From: Bacteroidota bacterium
GTDB lineage: Bacteria; Bacteroidota; Bacteroidia; Sphingobacteriales; Sphingobacteriaceae
NCBI GenBank assembly: GCA_013286565.1
Contig: JABDFM010000011.1
Coordinates: forward strand, 1 to 60,550
Direction: 5' to 3'
Length of the DNA: 60,550 bases
Shown piece by piece: positions 16,730 to 25,325 of the stretch. The notes beneath the pieces are model-generated. The model had not been told where the DNA came from, did no database searches, and was given only the letters and a program-made list of their open reading frames with translations. Positions within the stretch are counted from its first letter, which is position 1; each line of letters begins with the position of its first letter. A program made the position numbers and the translations under genes.

Positions 16730-19060
16730 CTATTTAGCATCCCTCGGATCCAACTTAGTTTTTAACTGGTATTCTTTGGGCGTTTCGGCGCCTGATAAAT
16801 TCTTCACAAAATAATCCCAGCGGCGGCGCATCATATACAGAGAATAGTCACCATAACCGTGCGCACTGTTCGGGAATACTACCAGGTCATAATCCTTTCC
16901 GGCTTTTTCCAGCGCTTCAACTACCAGCAGGGTATTTTGTGGTGGTACATTGTTGTCCATCAGGCCGTGAGCAAGCATGAGTTTACCTTTGAGGTTTTTG
17001 GCGTAGTTCTCGTTGGCCTGTGCATCATAATTAGAGTTAGCTACTAAACCATCATAACGTTCGCCCCAATCGTCCTCATAGTTGCGGTTATCGTGGTTGC
17101 CTGATTCAGAGATACCTACTTTAAAGAAATCCGGGAAACGGAACATAGCCGCTGCAGTTGCAAAACCACCACCTGAGTGCCCCCAGATACCTACCTTATT
17201 GGTATCGATATAAGCATATTTTTGGGCAAGCTGGCGTATACCGGTTATTTGATCAGGTAGGGTATTTTCGGCCATGTTGCCATAGCTCATATCATGAAAG
17301 CTTTTTGAGCGGAGTGGATTGCTGGTACCCTCAATGGCTACTACAATAAACCCTAACTCGGCCAAAGCCTGGTTATCGCCCCTTGAAGCTGAGAACGACC
17401 AGCTACCTACGCTGCCACCCTGCGGACCAGGATAGATATAATCAATGATTGGGTATTTTTTGTTAGGATCGAGGTTAGTCGGTGTGAACATCAAACCATA
17501 GATATCAGTTTTGCCGTCATTAGCCTTAACTGAAAATGGAGTTACCGGTTTCCAACCTGTTGCAGCAAGTCTTGAAACATCCGTTTTTTCTAAAGTGGTG
17601 ATCAATTTACCGTTTATATCACGGAAAACAATAACAGGGGGAACATCAGGCTTAGAATAGCTATCAACAAAATATTCTTTTGATGGTGAGAATGTGACCT
17701 GGTGGTTCCCGCTTTCAGGGGTTAGCACAGCGAAATGTTTTCCGTCAAATCCTATGCGGCAAAGTTGACCGAAATAGGGGTTTTCTGATTCAAGCCCGTC
17801 GGCCATAAAATAGAGCAGTCGTTTTTTTTCATCCACTTTAAGCAATTGTGTTACTACCCATTCGCCTTTGGTTACCTGGTTTTTCAGTTTACCGGTTGCG
17901 GCATCATATAAATATAAATGGCCATGGTTATCGCGTTCAGAGAACCAGATGATCTCGTTAGATTTGGCCAGGTAGCGCCAGTTGATAGCTCCCCATCCTG
18001 ATTCATATTGGGTAGGTACTGTTTCTTCAAAAACCTCGCGTACAGCGCCGGTTGCAGCATCAGCAATGCGTACTTTCTCAATCTTATGATCGCGCGAGGT
18101 GGATACAAAAGCTAATTGCGTGGCGTCATCGTTCCAGTTTACATCATCAAAAGTGCCGCTGCTGGAGATATTATCACTCAATGTGGCACGGTGCGGGTCG
18201 GCAGGGATCTGGAATTTGATCACTTTGGGATCATCTACATTGATGATCACACGTTCGATCATGGGGATATCCTTGTCACCAGGCAGGGGATATTTCCATT
18301 CTTTTAAAGTCGGTTTGCCTACATTGGTGCTCACCAGGTACATATTGCTCACCTTACGCTGATCCTGTTTAAAGGTGGCGATCTTTTTAGAATCAGGCGA
18401 CCAAACCAGGATAGGGTTATCGCTTGATGTCCAGCCTGCGTTATCAGTCGCATAGCCGTAATCTTTTACACCGTCCATTGTCAGTTGGGTTTGCTGGTTG
18501 GTTTTAACATCACGCACCCATAAGTTATAATCTTTTATATAAGCAGTTTTTTTGCCATCGGGTGATAGGATAGAAGTACCCCTTGGGCCCCGCCTGCCCA
18601 TGCCCGGAGCAGAAGCGCTTTCGTGTGAGGTATCCGGGCTCAACTGGTAGGTAGTATTATCAAATTTCCATTGTTTATCTTCCGCGTGGAAAATAATCGC
18701 CTTGTTATCCAGTGTATAGCTGAAGCTCTGGAACGGCAGCATAAAACCATCATATTTTTTTCCTGTAGCTGTGGAAAGCGCCGCTGCCAGTTTTTCCTGG
18801 TTAAAAGCAGCCGAAAGCGATTTTTTAGTGGGGTCGACCAAAATAAATTCGCTGCCATGGGAATTCAGGTCGCGGAACCAAAAACGGTCGCCGGGCAGCC
18901 AGTTGGGCCGCACACTGCCGTGATCGATCAGTTTTTGAGTGTTGTAGCTCATCATGCTTTCGGCATGTTCGTAATCCTGCGTGGTTAAGGATCTGCCCTG
19001 TTGAGCCTGTGCAGCCAATGCCATGGAAAGCGGCAAGGCGGCCAATAAAAATTTATTCAT
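16730..19060 (-). CDS. S9B dipeptidyl-peptidase IV-like serine peptidase
   Basis: The 776-residue protein has a signal peptide (MNKFLLAALPLSMALAAQAQ), a DPP-IV N-terminal beta-propeller (about 60-480) and an alpha/beta-hydrolase domain. The catalytic Ser629 sits in GHSGGG, Asp in GLMDNNVPPQ and His in NSAHGYGDYS. The enzyme should release N-terminal X-Pro-type dipeptides in the periplasm. The GHSGGG form of the nucleophile elbow, instead of GWSYGG, is common in Bacteroidota members. It is a single gene on its strand. Confidence 0.93.
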   Translation of the reverse strand: MNKFLLAALPLSMALAAQAQQGRSLTTQDYEHAESMMSYNTQKLIDHGSVRPNWLPGDRFWFRDLNSHGSEFILVDPTKKSLSAAFNQEKLAAALSTATGKKYDGFMLPFQSFSYTLDNKAIIFHAEDKQWKFDNTTYQLSPDTSHESASAPGMGRRGPRGTSILSPDGKKTAYIKDYNLWVRDVKTNQQTQLTMDGVKDYGYATDNAGWTSSDNPILVWSPDSKKIATFKQDQRKVSNMYLVSTNVGKPTLKEWKYPLPGDKDIPMIERVIINVDDPKVIKFQIPADPHRATLSDNISSSGTFDDVNWNDDATQLAFVSTSRDHKIEKVRIADAATGAVREVFEETVPTQYESGWGAINWRYLAKSNEIIWFSERDNHGHLYLYDAATGKLKNQVTKGEWVVTQLLKVDEKKRLLYFMADGLESENPYFGQLCRIGFDGKHFAVLTPESGNHQVTFSPSKEYFVDSYSKPDVPPVIVFRDINGKLITTLEKTDVSRLAATGWKPVTPFSVKANDGKTDIYGLMFTPTNLDPNKKYPIIDYIYPGPQGGSVGSWSFSASRGDNQALAELGFIVVAIEGTSNPLRSKSFHDMSYGNMAENTLPDQITGIRQLAQKYAYIDTNKVGIWGHSGGGFATAAAMFRFPDFFKVGISESGNHDNRNYEDDWGERYDGLVANSNYDAQANENYAKNLKGKLMLAHGLMDNNVPPQNTLLVVEALEKAGKDYDLVVFPNSAHGYGDYSLYMMRRRWDYFVKNLSGAETPKEYQLKTKLDPRDAK

Positions 19061-19213
19061 GATCGGTTAAAATTGAGAAGCCAATTTTAACTTAAATTAA
19101 TGTTTTCTACAAGAGGGTATGGGTCACTTAATGGTTACATAGTAATTCTCTTTTTTGTAATAGATAATATAAAACAGGCAAGGTTATTAATTTTGATTTT
19201 TGTATTTTTGGAT

Positions 19214-19423
19214 ATGGAATCTATTTTGATACACCCGGAAAGTGCAGAGCAATTGAAAACGGTCAAAGCTGTTCTCAAAGCGTTAAAAGTTCCATTTGAG
19301 CCGCAATCGGCAACATTACCCCCTCATATTTCTCAAAGCATAGAGAAAAGTATTAAACAATATGAGAATGGACAGACCATTTCCCTCCAGGAATTTAAAG
19401 AAAAGCACTTTTCTAAGAAATGA
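19214..19423 (+). CDS. Antitoxin of a ParE-type pair
   Basis: From the ATG at 19214 the protein is 69 residues (MESILIHPESAEQLKTVKAV). The first part is Axe/Phd-like in size and charge, and the second part, with QSIEKSIKQYENGQTISLQEFKEKH, fits antitoxins of RelE/ParE pairs in Bacteroidota ("DUF2683"-like small proteins). An upstream ATG at 19100 would add an unrelated hydrophobic tail and is rejected. Its stop overlaps the toxin ATG by four bases, the usual coupling. Confidence 0.8.
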   Translation: MESILIHPESAEQLKTVKAVLKALKVPFEPQSATLPPHISQSIEKSIKQYENGQTISLQEFKEKHFSKK

Positions 19424-19713
19424 GTTTTGAGATACGGTTTACTCCTGAAGCTGAGGAAACTTATAATGCTGTAGTAGATCAACTCCGTGAAAGGTGGGGT
19501 GAGCGATTTGTAACTAAATTTGAAGACAAAGTTTTAAAATGCCTCGATACGCTTCAGAGTACGCCATATATTTATCCGGTTGCTGAAGAAAATACAGAAA
19601 TAAGAAAATGCCTTCTTCATAAAAATTGCTCAATGCTTTACAAAATATATGATGAAGACATTTTAATTGTTTGCTTTTGGGACAATCGCCAGGACCCTCT
19701 GATAATTTCCTGA
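19420..19713 (+). CDS. RelE/ParE family toxin
   Basis: The 97-residue protein has the ParE fold pattern: IRFTPEAEETYNAVVDQLRERWGERFVTKFEDKVLKCLDTLQSTPYIYPVAEENTEIRKCLLHKNCSMLYKIYDEDILIVCFWDNRQDPL. The conserved arginine and C-terminal IxxFWDNRQDP are typical. It is expressed from an overlapping ATGA start after the antitoxin gene. ParE-type toxins inhibit gyrase and RelE-type ones cleave mRNA; the sequence alone does not decide which. Confidence 0.88.
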   Translation: MSFEIRFTPEAEETYNAVVDQLRERWGERFVTKFEDKVLKCLDTLQSTPYIYPVAEENTEIRKCLLHKNCSMLYKIYDEDILIVCFWDNRQDPLIIS

Positions 19714-19740
19714 GTTTTATTAGGTAAGAACAAAAATTTC

Positions 19741-19757
19741 TATACTTTTAGCTTGCA
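19741..19757 (+). promoter_or_regulatory. Promoter-like start region of transporter copy 1
   Basis: TATACTTTTAGCT, carrying a TAnnTTTN -7-like element, lies directly before the ATG at 19758. The same string occurs at 21671-21683 before the paralogous transporter. Confidence 0.5.
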
Positions 19758-21062
19758 ATGGAAGCTAAAAACAACAAACGTACCATACGGGCCTGGGCCT
19801 TTTTTGATTGGGCCAATTCGGCATATAACCTGGTGATCACTTCAACTATTTTCCCGGCTTATTATGTGGCTATTACTGATAAGAAATATACCGGCGGGCA
19901 TGTCACTTTCTTCGGGCATAAATTTGTTAATACCGCCTTGTCTGATTATACTTTGGCGGCTGCTTACCTCATCATCGCTCTGCTGCTGCCTATTCTTACT
20001 TCCATAGCCGATTATCGTGGCAACAAAAAGATATTCATGAAGTTTTTTACCTGGCTGGGGGCCATATCCTGCTGTATGCTGTATTTTTTCAAGCTTGATA
20101 CTTTGGAGGTTAGTATGATATTTTTTGGGCTTGCAGCGATAGGATATAGTGGTGGATTTGTATTTTATAATTCCTACCTACCCGAAATTGCTACCCTGGA
20201 TATGCAGGATAATGTGAGTGCTAAAGGTTTTACTTATGGGTATGTCGGCAGCGTAATATTGCAACTTATTTGTTTTGTTTTTGTTCTGTTACCAGGACCA
20301 TTCGGTTTGACCAAAGCTAGCGCATCCCAATTGTCATTTTTATTGGTCGGGGTATGGTGGATAAGCTTTGCCTACATTCCTTTTACCATATTGCCCAAAG
20401 GAAGCCCGAATGCCAAAAGCCATACCCAGGATTTGATTCGCGGTGGATTTATTGAACTGGGAAAAGTATGGCAGCAGGTAAAAAACATGCCTATATTGAA
20501 ACGTTATTTGCCTGCTTTTTTCTTTTACTCTATGGGCGTGCAAACTATAATGCTGGTGGCTGCCAGTTTTGGCGCAAAGGAGTTGAAAATGGAACAGACG
20601 TCATTGATCGAGATCATCCTGATCATCCAATTGGTTGCTATTGGCGGTGCCACGTTAATGTCGCGCCTCTCAGATAAGTTTGGCAACGTCAAAGTGCTTG
20701 CCTGGGTGGTGCTCATCTGGATAGGTGTTTGTATAGGGGCCTATTTCACCACTACTCCCACACAATTCTATATCCTGGCCATCGTAGTTGGTTTGGTAAT
20801 GGGTGGTATCCAATCGCTTTCGCGTTCCACTTACTCGAAATTTATACCACAGGATATACCCGATTCAGCCTCGTTCTTCAGCTTTTATGATGTGACGGAA
20901 AAGTTGGCAATAGTAGGGGGTATGTTTAGCTTTGGACTGGTGGATGATATTACCAACAGTATGCGCAACTCGGCATTGGTGCTGTGCATCTATTTTATAG
21001 CTGGCTTGATTTTACTAATTTCGTTATTGGCGTATCAGAAAAGAGTGGTAGCTGCAGTTTGA
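19758..21062 (+). CDS. MFS transporter, Atg22/UMF1-like, copy 1
   Basis: The 434-residue protein has about 12 membrane helices. Its opening, RAWAFFDWANSAYNLVITSTIFPAYY, is the hallmark of the Atg22-like/UMF1 group of the major facilitator superfamily, whose relatives export amino acids or related solutes. MGGIQSLSRSTYSKFIPQ, in the second half, is also characteristic. It is a paralogue of the gene at 21688-23016; the two align along their whole lengths. Substrate unknown. Confidence 0.9.
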   Translation: MEAKNNKRTIRAWAFFDWANSAYNLVITSTIFPAYYVAITDKKYTGGHVTFFGHKFVNTALSDYTLAAAYLIIALLLPILTSIADYRGNKKIFMKFFTWLGAISCCMLYFFKLDTLEVSMIFFGLAAIGYSGGFVFYNSYLPEIATLDMQDNVSAKGFTYGYVGSVILQLICFVFVLLPGPFGLTKASASQLSFLLVGVWWISFAYIPFTILPKGSPNAKSHTQDLIRGGFIELGKVWQQVKNMPILKRYLPAFFFYSMGVQTIMLVAASFGAKELKMEQTSLIEIILIIQLVAIGGATLMSRLSDKFGNVKVLAWVVLIWIGVCIGAYFTTTPTQFYILAIVVGLVMGGIQSLSRSTYSKFIPQDIPDSASFFSFYDVTEKLAIVGGMFSFGLVDDITNSMRNSALVLCIYFIAGLILLISLLAYQKRVVAAV

Positions 21063-21094
21063 TCAATACCATTGAACATATAAAAACTTTAGTT

Positions 21095-21619
21095 ATGCTT
21101 ACAAAAACCAGGTTTAGGATCATTGCGATCATCATCATTTCAGCGATCGCTTTGTCATTCACTATTGATCTTGAATACAGGAATATGATTGACGGGAAAT
21201 TAAAAATTCTTATCCCTAAGAATTTTATTCACGTTCCTAAAGGATCATACAAGCTTCATTACGAGGGCGAACCTGCGCCTGATGATTTCTATTGTAATAA
21301 AGATACTTCGGAATCGGTGAGTTTTCTAAAATCGCCCCAATATTTGCCAGACGTTAGTTCATGCAGGCAGTTCAGCAGTTTATTACAATTAAATCCTACT
21401 TTCAAAGTGCACTTCAATGATACCATTACCGTCAATGGCAATAAAATGTACCTGATAGATATGGAAGCAATGGATGTAGGTAAGTTAAGGTATGGCAAAA
21501 TGTTTTTTATCAATATTAAGGATGCAACTTACATTGGCGAAATTTCCTGTAACGTCGCTCTTAAAAAAACCTGGCTACCGGTAAGCGACCGGATTTTAAA
21601 ATCAATTAAGGTTAACTAA
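21095..21619 (+). CDS. Unrecognised exported protein between transporter copies
   Basis: From the ATG at 21095 (MLTKTRFRIIAIIIISAIALSFTI) the protein is 174 residues with one N-terminal membrane helix or signal anchor. The outside part includes KLKILIPKNFIHVPKGSYKL, YCNKDTSESVSF, SSCRQFSSLLQLNPTF and a C-terminal VALKKTWLPVSDRILKSIKVN. I do not recognise a family. It sits between two duplicated transporters, 32 bp after the first, so it may be co-expressed with that copy. Confidence 0.7.
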   Translation: MLTKTRFRIIAIIIISAIALSFTIDLEYRNMIDGKLKILIPKNFIHVPKGSYKLHYEGEPAPDDFYCNKDTSESVSFLKSPQYLPDVSSCRQFSSLLQLNPTFKVHFNDTITVNGNKMYLIDMEAMDVGKLRYGKMFFINIKDATYIGEISCNVALKKTWLPVSDRILKSIKVN

Positions 21620-21670
21620 ATCCAAATGCTTTTATCTTTAAACTGTAATTCAATAAACTAAACAAATTTT

Positions 21671-21687
21671 TATACTTTTAGCTCCCG
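21671..21687 (+). promoter_or_regulatory. Promoter-like start region of transporter copy 2
   Basis: TATACTTTTAGCT precedes the ATG at 21688 at the same distance as in copy 1, so the start region was duplicated along with the gene. Confidence 0.5.
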
Positions 21688-23016
21688 ATGACAGCTAAAA
21701 ACGATAAAAGAACCATCTGGGGATGGTGCATGTTCGACTGGGCCAACCAGTCGTATAATATGGTGATCACCAGCACCATTTTTCCGGCCTATTACGTAGG
21801 GATCACTGCGAATACCGTGTATGGTAAGAATATGGTTAGTTTTTTTGGTCACAAATTTGTCAACACGGTATTACAGAATTACATTTTGAGCGCAGCCTAC
21901 CTGCTTATTGTGATCTCCTTACCTATATTAACTTCCATAGCTGATTATCGCGGTGCGAAAAAGCTTTACCTGCAAATGTTTACCTGGCTGGGTGCCCTTG
22001 CCTGTGCCGGTTTGTTTTTCCTGGTAGAAGGCGGTCCGATAGAATTTGGGATGATCTGCTTTGGTTTGGCCACCATTGGTTATTGCGGCGGCTTTGTTTT
22101 TTATAACTCCTACCTGCCACAAATAGCCACAATAGATAAACAGAACGATGTAAGCGCAAAAGGCTTTATTTATGGGTTTGCAGGCAGTATTGTAGTGCAG
22201 CTGGTTTGTTTGATAGCTATAATGGGGCACAAATTCTTTAACATCACGGAAGATTTCGGTGCCCGCATAGCCTTTATCATCGTGTTTGTATGGTGGATAG
22301 GTTTTGGTATCATCGCTTTCAGGATACTGCCCAAGGGGGAACCAAATGCAGGATCGCACAAGTTTAATGTACTGACCGGTGGCTTTAAGGAACTGGCGAA
22401 AGTGCTTGGTAAGATCAAAGAAATGCCTTTGGTAAAACGTTTCCTGCCGGCATTCTTTTTTTATTCGGTAGGTGTACAAACTATTATGCTGGTAGCTGCC
22501 GAGTTTGCTGCCAAAGAACTGCACATGAAGGATGACGACCTGATCACTATTATCCTGATCATCCAGGTGGTGGCTATCATAGGCGCCTGGCTTACATCGC
22601 TGGCATCAAACAAATATGGCAATACCAAGGCGCTTATCGTGCTGGTTGTTTTCTGGACGATCACCTGCTTATGCGTTTATTATATTACTAACAACATGCA
22701 GTTTTATATAGCTGCCTTTGCAGTGGGTATAGTGATGGGCGGCGTGCAATCGCTATCACGCTCTACCTATGCTAAAATGCTGCCGCCAAATATTACGGAT
22801 ACCGCCTCGTTTTTTAGTTTTTATGATGCAACGGAAAAGCTTTCCATTGTAGTTGGTTTAGCCGTTTTTGCTGTAGTTGAGGATTGGACCCACGAGATGC
22901 GCGATTCCGCACTGGCGTTAGACGCATTTTTTATCATCGGTTTGCTGCTGCTGTTTGTGCTGCATTTCGCTGAGAGGAAAAGTGCGAAACTGGAGCCGGT
23001 GGCTGTGGAATTGTAA
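21688..23016 (+). CDS. MFS transporter, Atg22/UMF1-like, copy 2
   Basis: The 442-residue protein repeats the architecture of the upstream transporter, with WGWCMFDWANQSYNMVITSTIFPAYY at the start and MGGVQSLSRSTYAKMLPPNITDTASFFSFYDATEKLSI later. About 12 membrane helices are evident. Many positions are identical to copy 1, but its loop sequences are different, so the duplication is not recent. Substrate is unknown, and the pair could have diverged in specificity. Confidence 0.9.
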   Translation: MTAKNDKRTIWGWCMFDWANQSYNMVITSTIFPAYYVGITANTVYGKNMVSFFGHKFVNTVLQNYILSAAYLLIVISLPILTSIADYRGAKKLYLQMFTWLGALACAGLFFLVEGGPIEFGMICFGLATIGYCGGFVFYNSYLPQIATIDKQNDVSAKGFIYGFAGSIVVQLVCLIAIMGHKFFNITEDFGARIAFIIVFVWWIGFGIIAFRILPKGEPNAGSHKFNVLTGGFKELAKVLGKIKEMPLVKRFLPAFFFYSVGVQTIMLVAAEFAAKELHMKDDDLITIILIIQVVAIIGAWLTSLASNKYGNTKALIVLVVFWTITCLCVYYITNNMQFYIAAFAVGIVMGGVQSLSRSTYAKMLPPNITDTASFFSFYDATEKLSIVVGLAVFAVVEDWTHEMRDSALALDAFFIIGLLLLFVLHFAERKSAKLEPVAVEL

Positions 23017-23060
23017 GTAGTGAACCCAAAACATAATTAATGCTGACCTGTTTTATTAAA

Positions 23061-23579
23061 ATGATGAAAAAACTCATATTTACCCTCTTATTCTTAGCGC
23101 CTATTATTGGCTTTGCACAAACACTTAAGGAGTATCGTGCCTCAAATGGGAAAACATATCATCCCGGTGATACGGTTAAAGTTGGGTTGGGCTCAATGCC
23201 CGACGGCAATTTTAAATATATCCAGATCAACGAGCTTATTCCGGGGCCGCCACGCCGAAATAGTAGTTCTTTAAGTGCCCGTAAGGATATGTCGGGCAGT
23301 AATTATGTGATCAAAAAGATCAAAAATGAGAAGCAGATGAGCAGCGGCGCAGAGAAAGTAATATTCACCATCAGAACAGGTGGGTTGCCCACTTGCGATA
23401 TCTGGATAGAGGAAGCCATCGCTGCTTGCGAAGTAACCCCATGTGCTGATCAAAAAGCGAATACATCCCCCCAGTCAAGTGTTGCGGATGAGCTGCTCAA
23501 ATTTAAAAAGCTGCTGGATGCAGGTGCAATTACGCAAGCCGAGTATGACGCCCAAAAGAAAAAATTGCTGGGGCAGTAA
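23061..23579 (+). CDS. Secreted protein with C-terminal SHOCT domain
   Basis: Starting at the first of two adjacent ATGs (23061 or 23064) the protein is about 172 residues with a signal peptide (MKKLIFTLLFLAPIIGFAQ). A beta-rich part contains YHPGDTVKVGLGSMPDGNFKYIQI. The last 30 residues (VADELLKFKKLLDAGAITQAEYDAQKKKLLGQ) match the short C-terminal SHOCT helix pair, usually an oligomerisation or interaction module. The in-frame ATG at 23040 would add seven residues before the signal. Function unknown. Confidence 0.75.
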   Translation: MMKKLIFTLLFLAPIIGFAQTLKEYRASNGKTYHPGDTVKVGLGSMPDGNFKYIQINELIPGPPRRNSSSLSARKDMSGSNYVIKKIKNEKQMSSGAEKVIFTIRTGGLPTCDIWIEEAIAACEVTPCADQKANTSPQSSVADELLKFKKLLDAGAITQAEYDAQKKKLLGQ

Positions 23580-23843
23580 TTTTCATTTCAACGCTGTTTT
23601 GCTCATTGGTTGGGTTTTCAATCCCGCCCCATCGGCCATTTAATATGTCAAAGAACGATTTAATTAGTTTCACAACTAATCAGATATCATGATATATACA
23701 AATTTACGCAAGCGAGTTGGTTAAAGTACTGACACTGTTTTGTCAGTACATTTAAAAAAAAGAACATCTTAAAAAGTGGTCAACTTAAATCAACTCAAAA
23801 CTTATCCCTTATAACTCACAACTTTTTCTCAAATTAGCGACCA

Positions 23844-24572
23844 ATGAAAACAGAGTTGTTTATCCCTTGTTTTGTTGACCAGCTTTATCCGGATACGGCC
23901 TGGAATACAGTAAAAGTTTTAGAGAAAGCTGGCTGCACCGTAAGTTACGACCCGGAGCAAACCTGTTGCGGCCAGCCGGCGTTTAACGCGGGTTTCTGGG
24001 ACGATGCTAAGGTAGTGGGCACAAAATTCCTGAACGGCTTTTCGGACGACAGCGTGATCGTTACCCCATCAGCTTCCTGCACCGGGATGGTTAAAAACTA
24101 TTATAACGACCTGTTTACCAATACCGCGCTGCACAATAAATGCCGGGCCATACAGGGTAATATTTATGAACTATCGGATTTCCTGGTGAATATCCTGCAA
24201 TTCGACTATTTCGGCGCCGAACTGGAAGGACGTGCAGTTTATCACGACAGTTGCGCTGCCTTACGTGAATGTAAGATCAAAGAAGAGCCGCGACAGCTAT
24301 TATCCAAAGTACTCGGCCTGGAATTGGTTGACCTGGTGGACAATGAAACCTGCTGTGGTTTCGGTGGTACTTTCGCCGTTAAATTTGAGGCCATCTCCAC
24401 CGCCATGGCACAGCAAAAGGTGGATAACGCCCTGGCTGCCGGGGCAGATTATATTATATCAACCGATGCATCCTGCCTGCTGCACCTGCAAGGCTATATC
24501 GATAAAAACAACCTCCCCATAAAAACTATGCACCTGGCCGATGTGCTGGCGCATGGGTGGGGGAATGTTTAG
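23844..24572 (+). CDS. lutA: LutA-like cysteine-rich (Fe-S)-binding protein
   Basis: The 242-residue protein has two CCG-type cysteine-rich repeats: CCGQPAFNAGFWDDA near residue 41 and NETCCGFGGTFAVKFEAIS near residue 171. These bind an iron-sulphur centre in LldE/LutA and heterodisulphide reductase subunits. LutA acts in L-lactate oxidation with LutB and LutC, which are usually adjacent. Here neither is beside it, so partners must lie elsewhere or the role differs. Confidence 0.88.
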   Translation: MKTELFIPCFVDQLYPDTAWNTVKVLEKAGCTVSYDPEQTCCGQPAFNAGFWDDAKVVGTKFLNGFSDDSVIVTPSASCTGMVKNYYNDLFTNTALHNKCRAIQGNIYELSDFLVNILQFDYFGAELEGRAVYHDSCAALRECKIKEEPRQLLSKVLGLELVDLVDNETCCGFGGTFAVKFEAISTAMAQQKVDNALAAGADYIISTDASCLLHLQGYIDKNNLPIKTMHLADVLAHGWGNV

Positions 24573-24600
24573 CCCCTAAATCCCCTAAAGGGGACTTTAA
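24571..24600. repeat. Dispersed repeat CCCCTAAA...AAAGGGGACTTT
   Basis: The arms CCCCTAAA and TTTAGGGG-type (AAAGGGG) overlap in a short palindromic element at the stop of the lutA-like gene. Such elements recur in Bacteroidota intergenic DNA, from general knowledge. It can also serve as a terminator for the convergent genes. Confidence 0.55.
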
Positions 24601-24614
24601 AATCTGGGAATCAT

Positions 24615-25325
24615 TCACATCCTTTTAAACAGGTTTTTCTCCACCCGATCCATCACTGCCTGGCGGTAGCTTTTGCTGATGGGTATTATGTGGTCGGCCA
24701 AGATCACTTCGTTGTTATCAATGGTTTGTATGGCATTTACAGCCACTATGAATGATTTATGTATTTTCAGGAAGTAGTTTTGGGGTAATTGGCTTTCCAT
24801 CCCCTTAAAACTCATATAAACAATGTGCTTTTTGGTTTTAGTGTGCAGGATCACATAGTTTGACAGGGCCTCGAGATACAGAATTTCTTCGATCAATATT
24901 TTTTCGAGCTTTTGGTTGGATTTGATAAAGAAATAAGGACTGGTATTTGGTGAATCCTGTTTCACCCTCAAATTTAAATAAGCCTGCGCTTTTATAACCG
25001 CTTTAAAGAAGCGCTCAAAACTGATCGGTTTTAGCAGGTAGTCGAGTATATTCAATTCGTAGCCTTCTATCGCGTATTCGGGAAAGGCAGTTGTGAAAAT
25101 TACAAGGGGAGGCTCGGGCAAGTTCTTTAAAAAATCAATCCCGGTTATCTTAGGCATTTGAATATCTAAAAAAATAAGGTCAACCGAACTGTTTTGCAAT
25201 GCAATGCTTGCTTCTATCGCGTTTTTGCATACCGCAACCGGGTTCAAAAATTCAACCTGCTCAATATACTCCAACATACCGTTACGGGCTATCGGTTCGT
25301 CATCTACCACTAAGCAATTAATCAT
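24615..25325 (-). CDS. LytTR-type response regulator
   Basis: The 236-residue protein has a receiver domain with phospho-acceptor D54 (LIFLDIQMPKITG) and a C-terminal LytTR DNA-binding domain (about 130-232; SNQKLEKILIEEILYLEALSNYVILHT and FLKIHKSFIVAVNAI). LytTR regulators bind direct-repeat operators near target promoters. The gene overlaps its histidine kinase by eight bases, confirming a cognate pair. Confidence 0.95.
   Translation of the reverse strand: MINCLVVDDEPIARNGMLEYIEQVEFLNPVAVCKNAIEASIALQNSSVDLIFLDIQMPKITGIDFLKNLPEPPLVIFTTAFPEYAIEGYELNILDYLLKPISFERFFKAVIKAQAYLNLRVKQDSPNTSPYFFIKSNQKLEKILIEEILYLEALSNYVILHTKTKKHIVYMSFKGMESQLPQNYFLKIHKSFIVAVNAIQTIDNNEVILADHIIPISKSYRQAVMDRVEKNLFKRM

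Noticed and set aside
21928..22524. 198-codon - strand frame opposite transporter copy 2
   Set aside because: Long only because of the codon bias of the + strand transporter gene; no recognisable domain.
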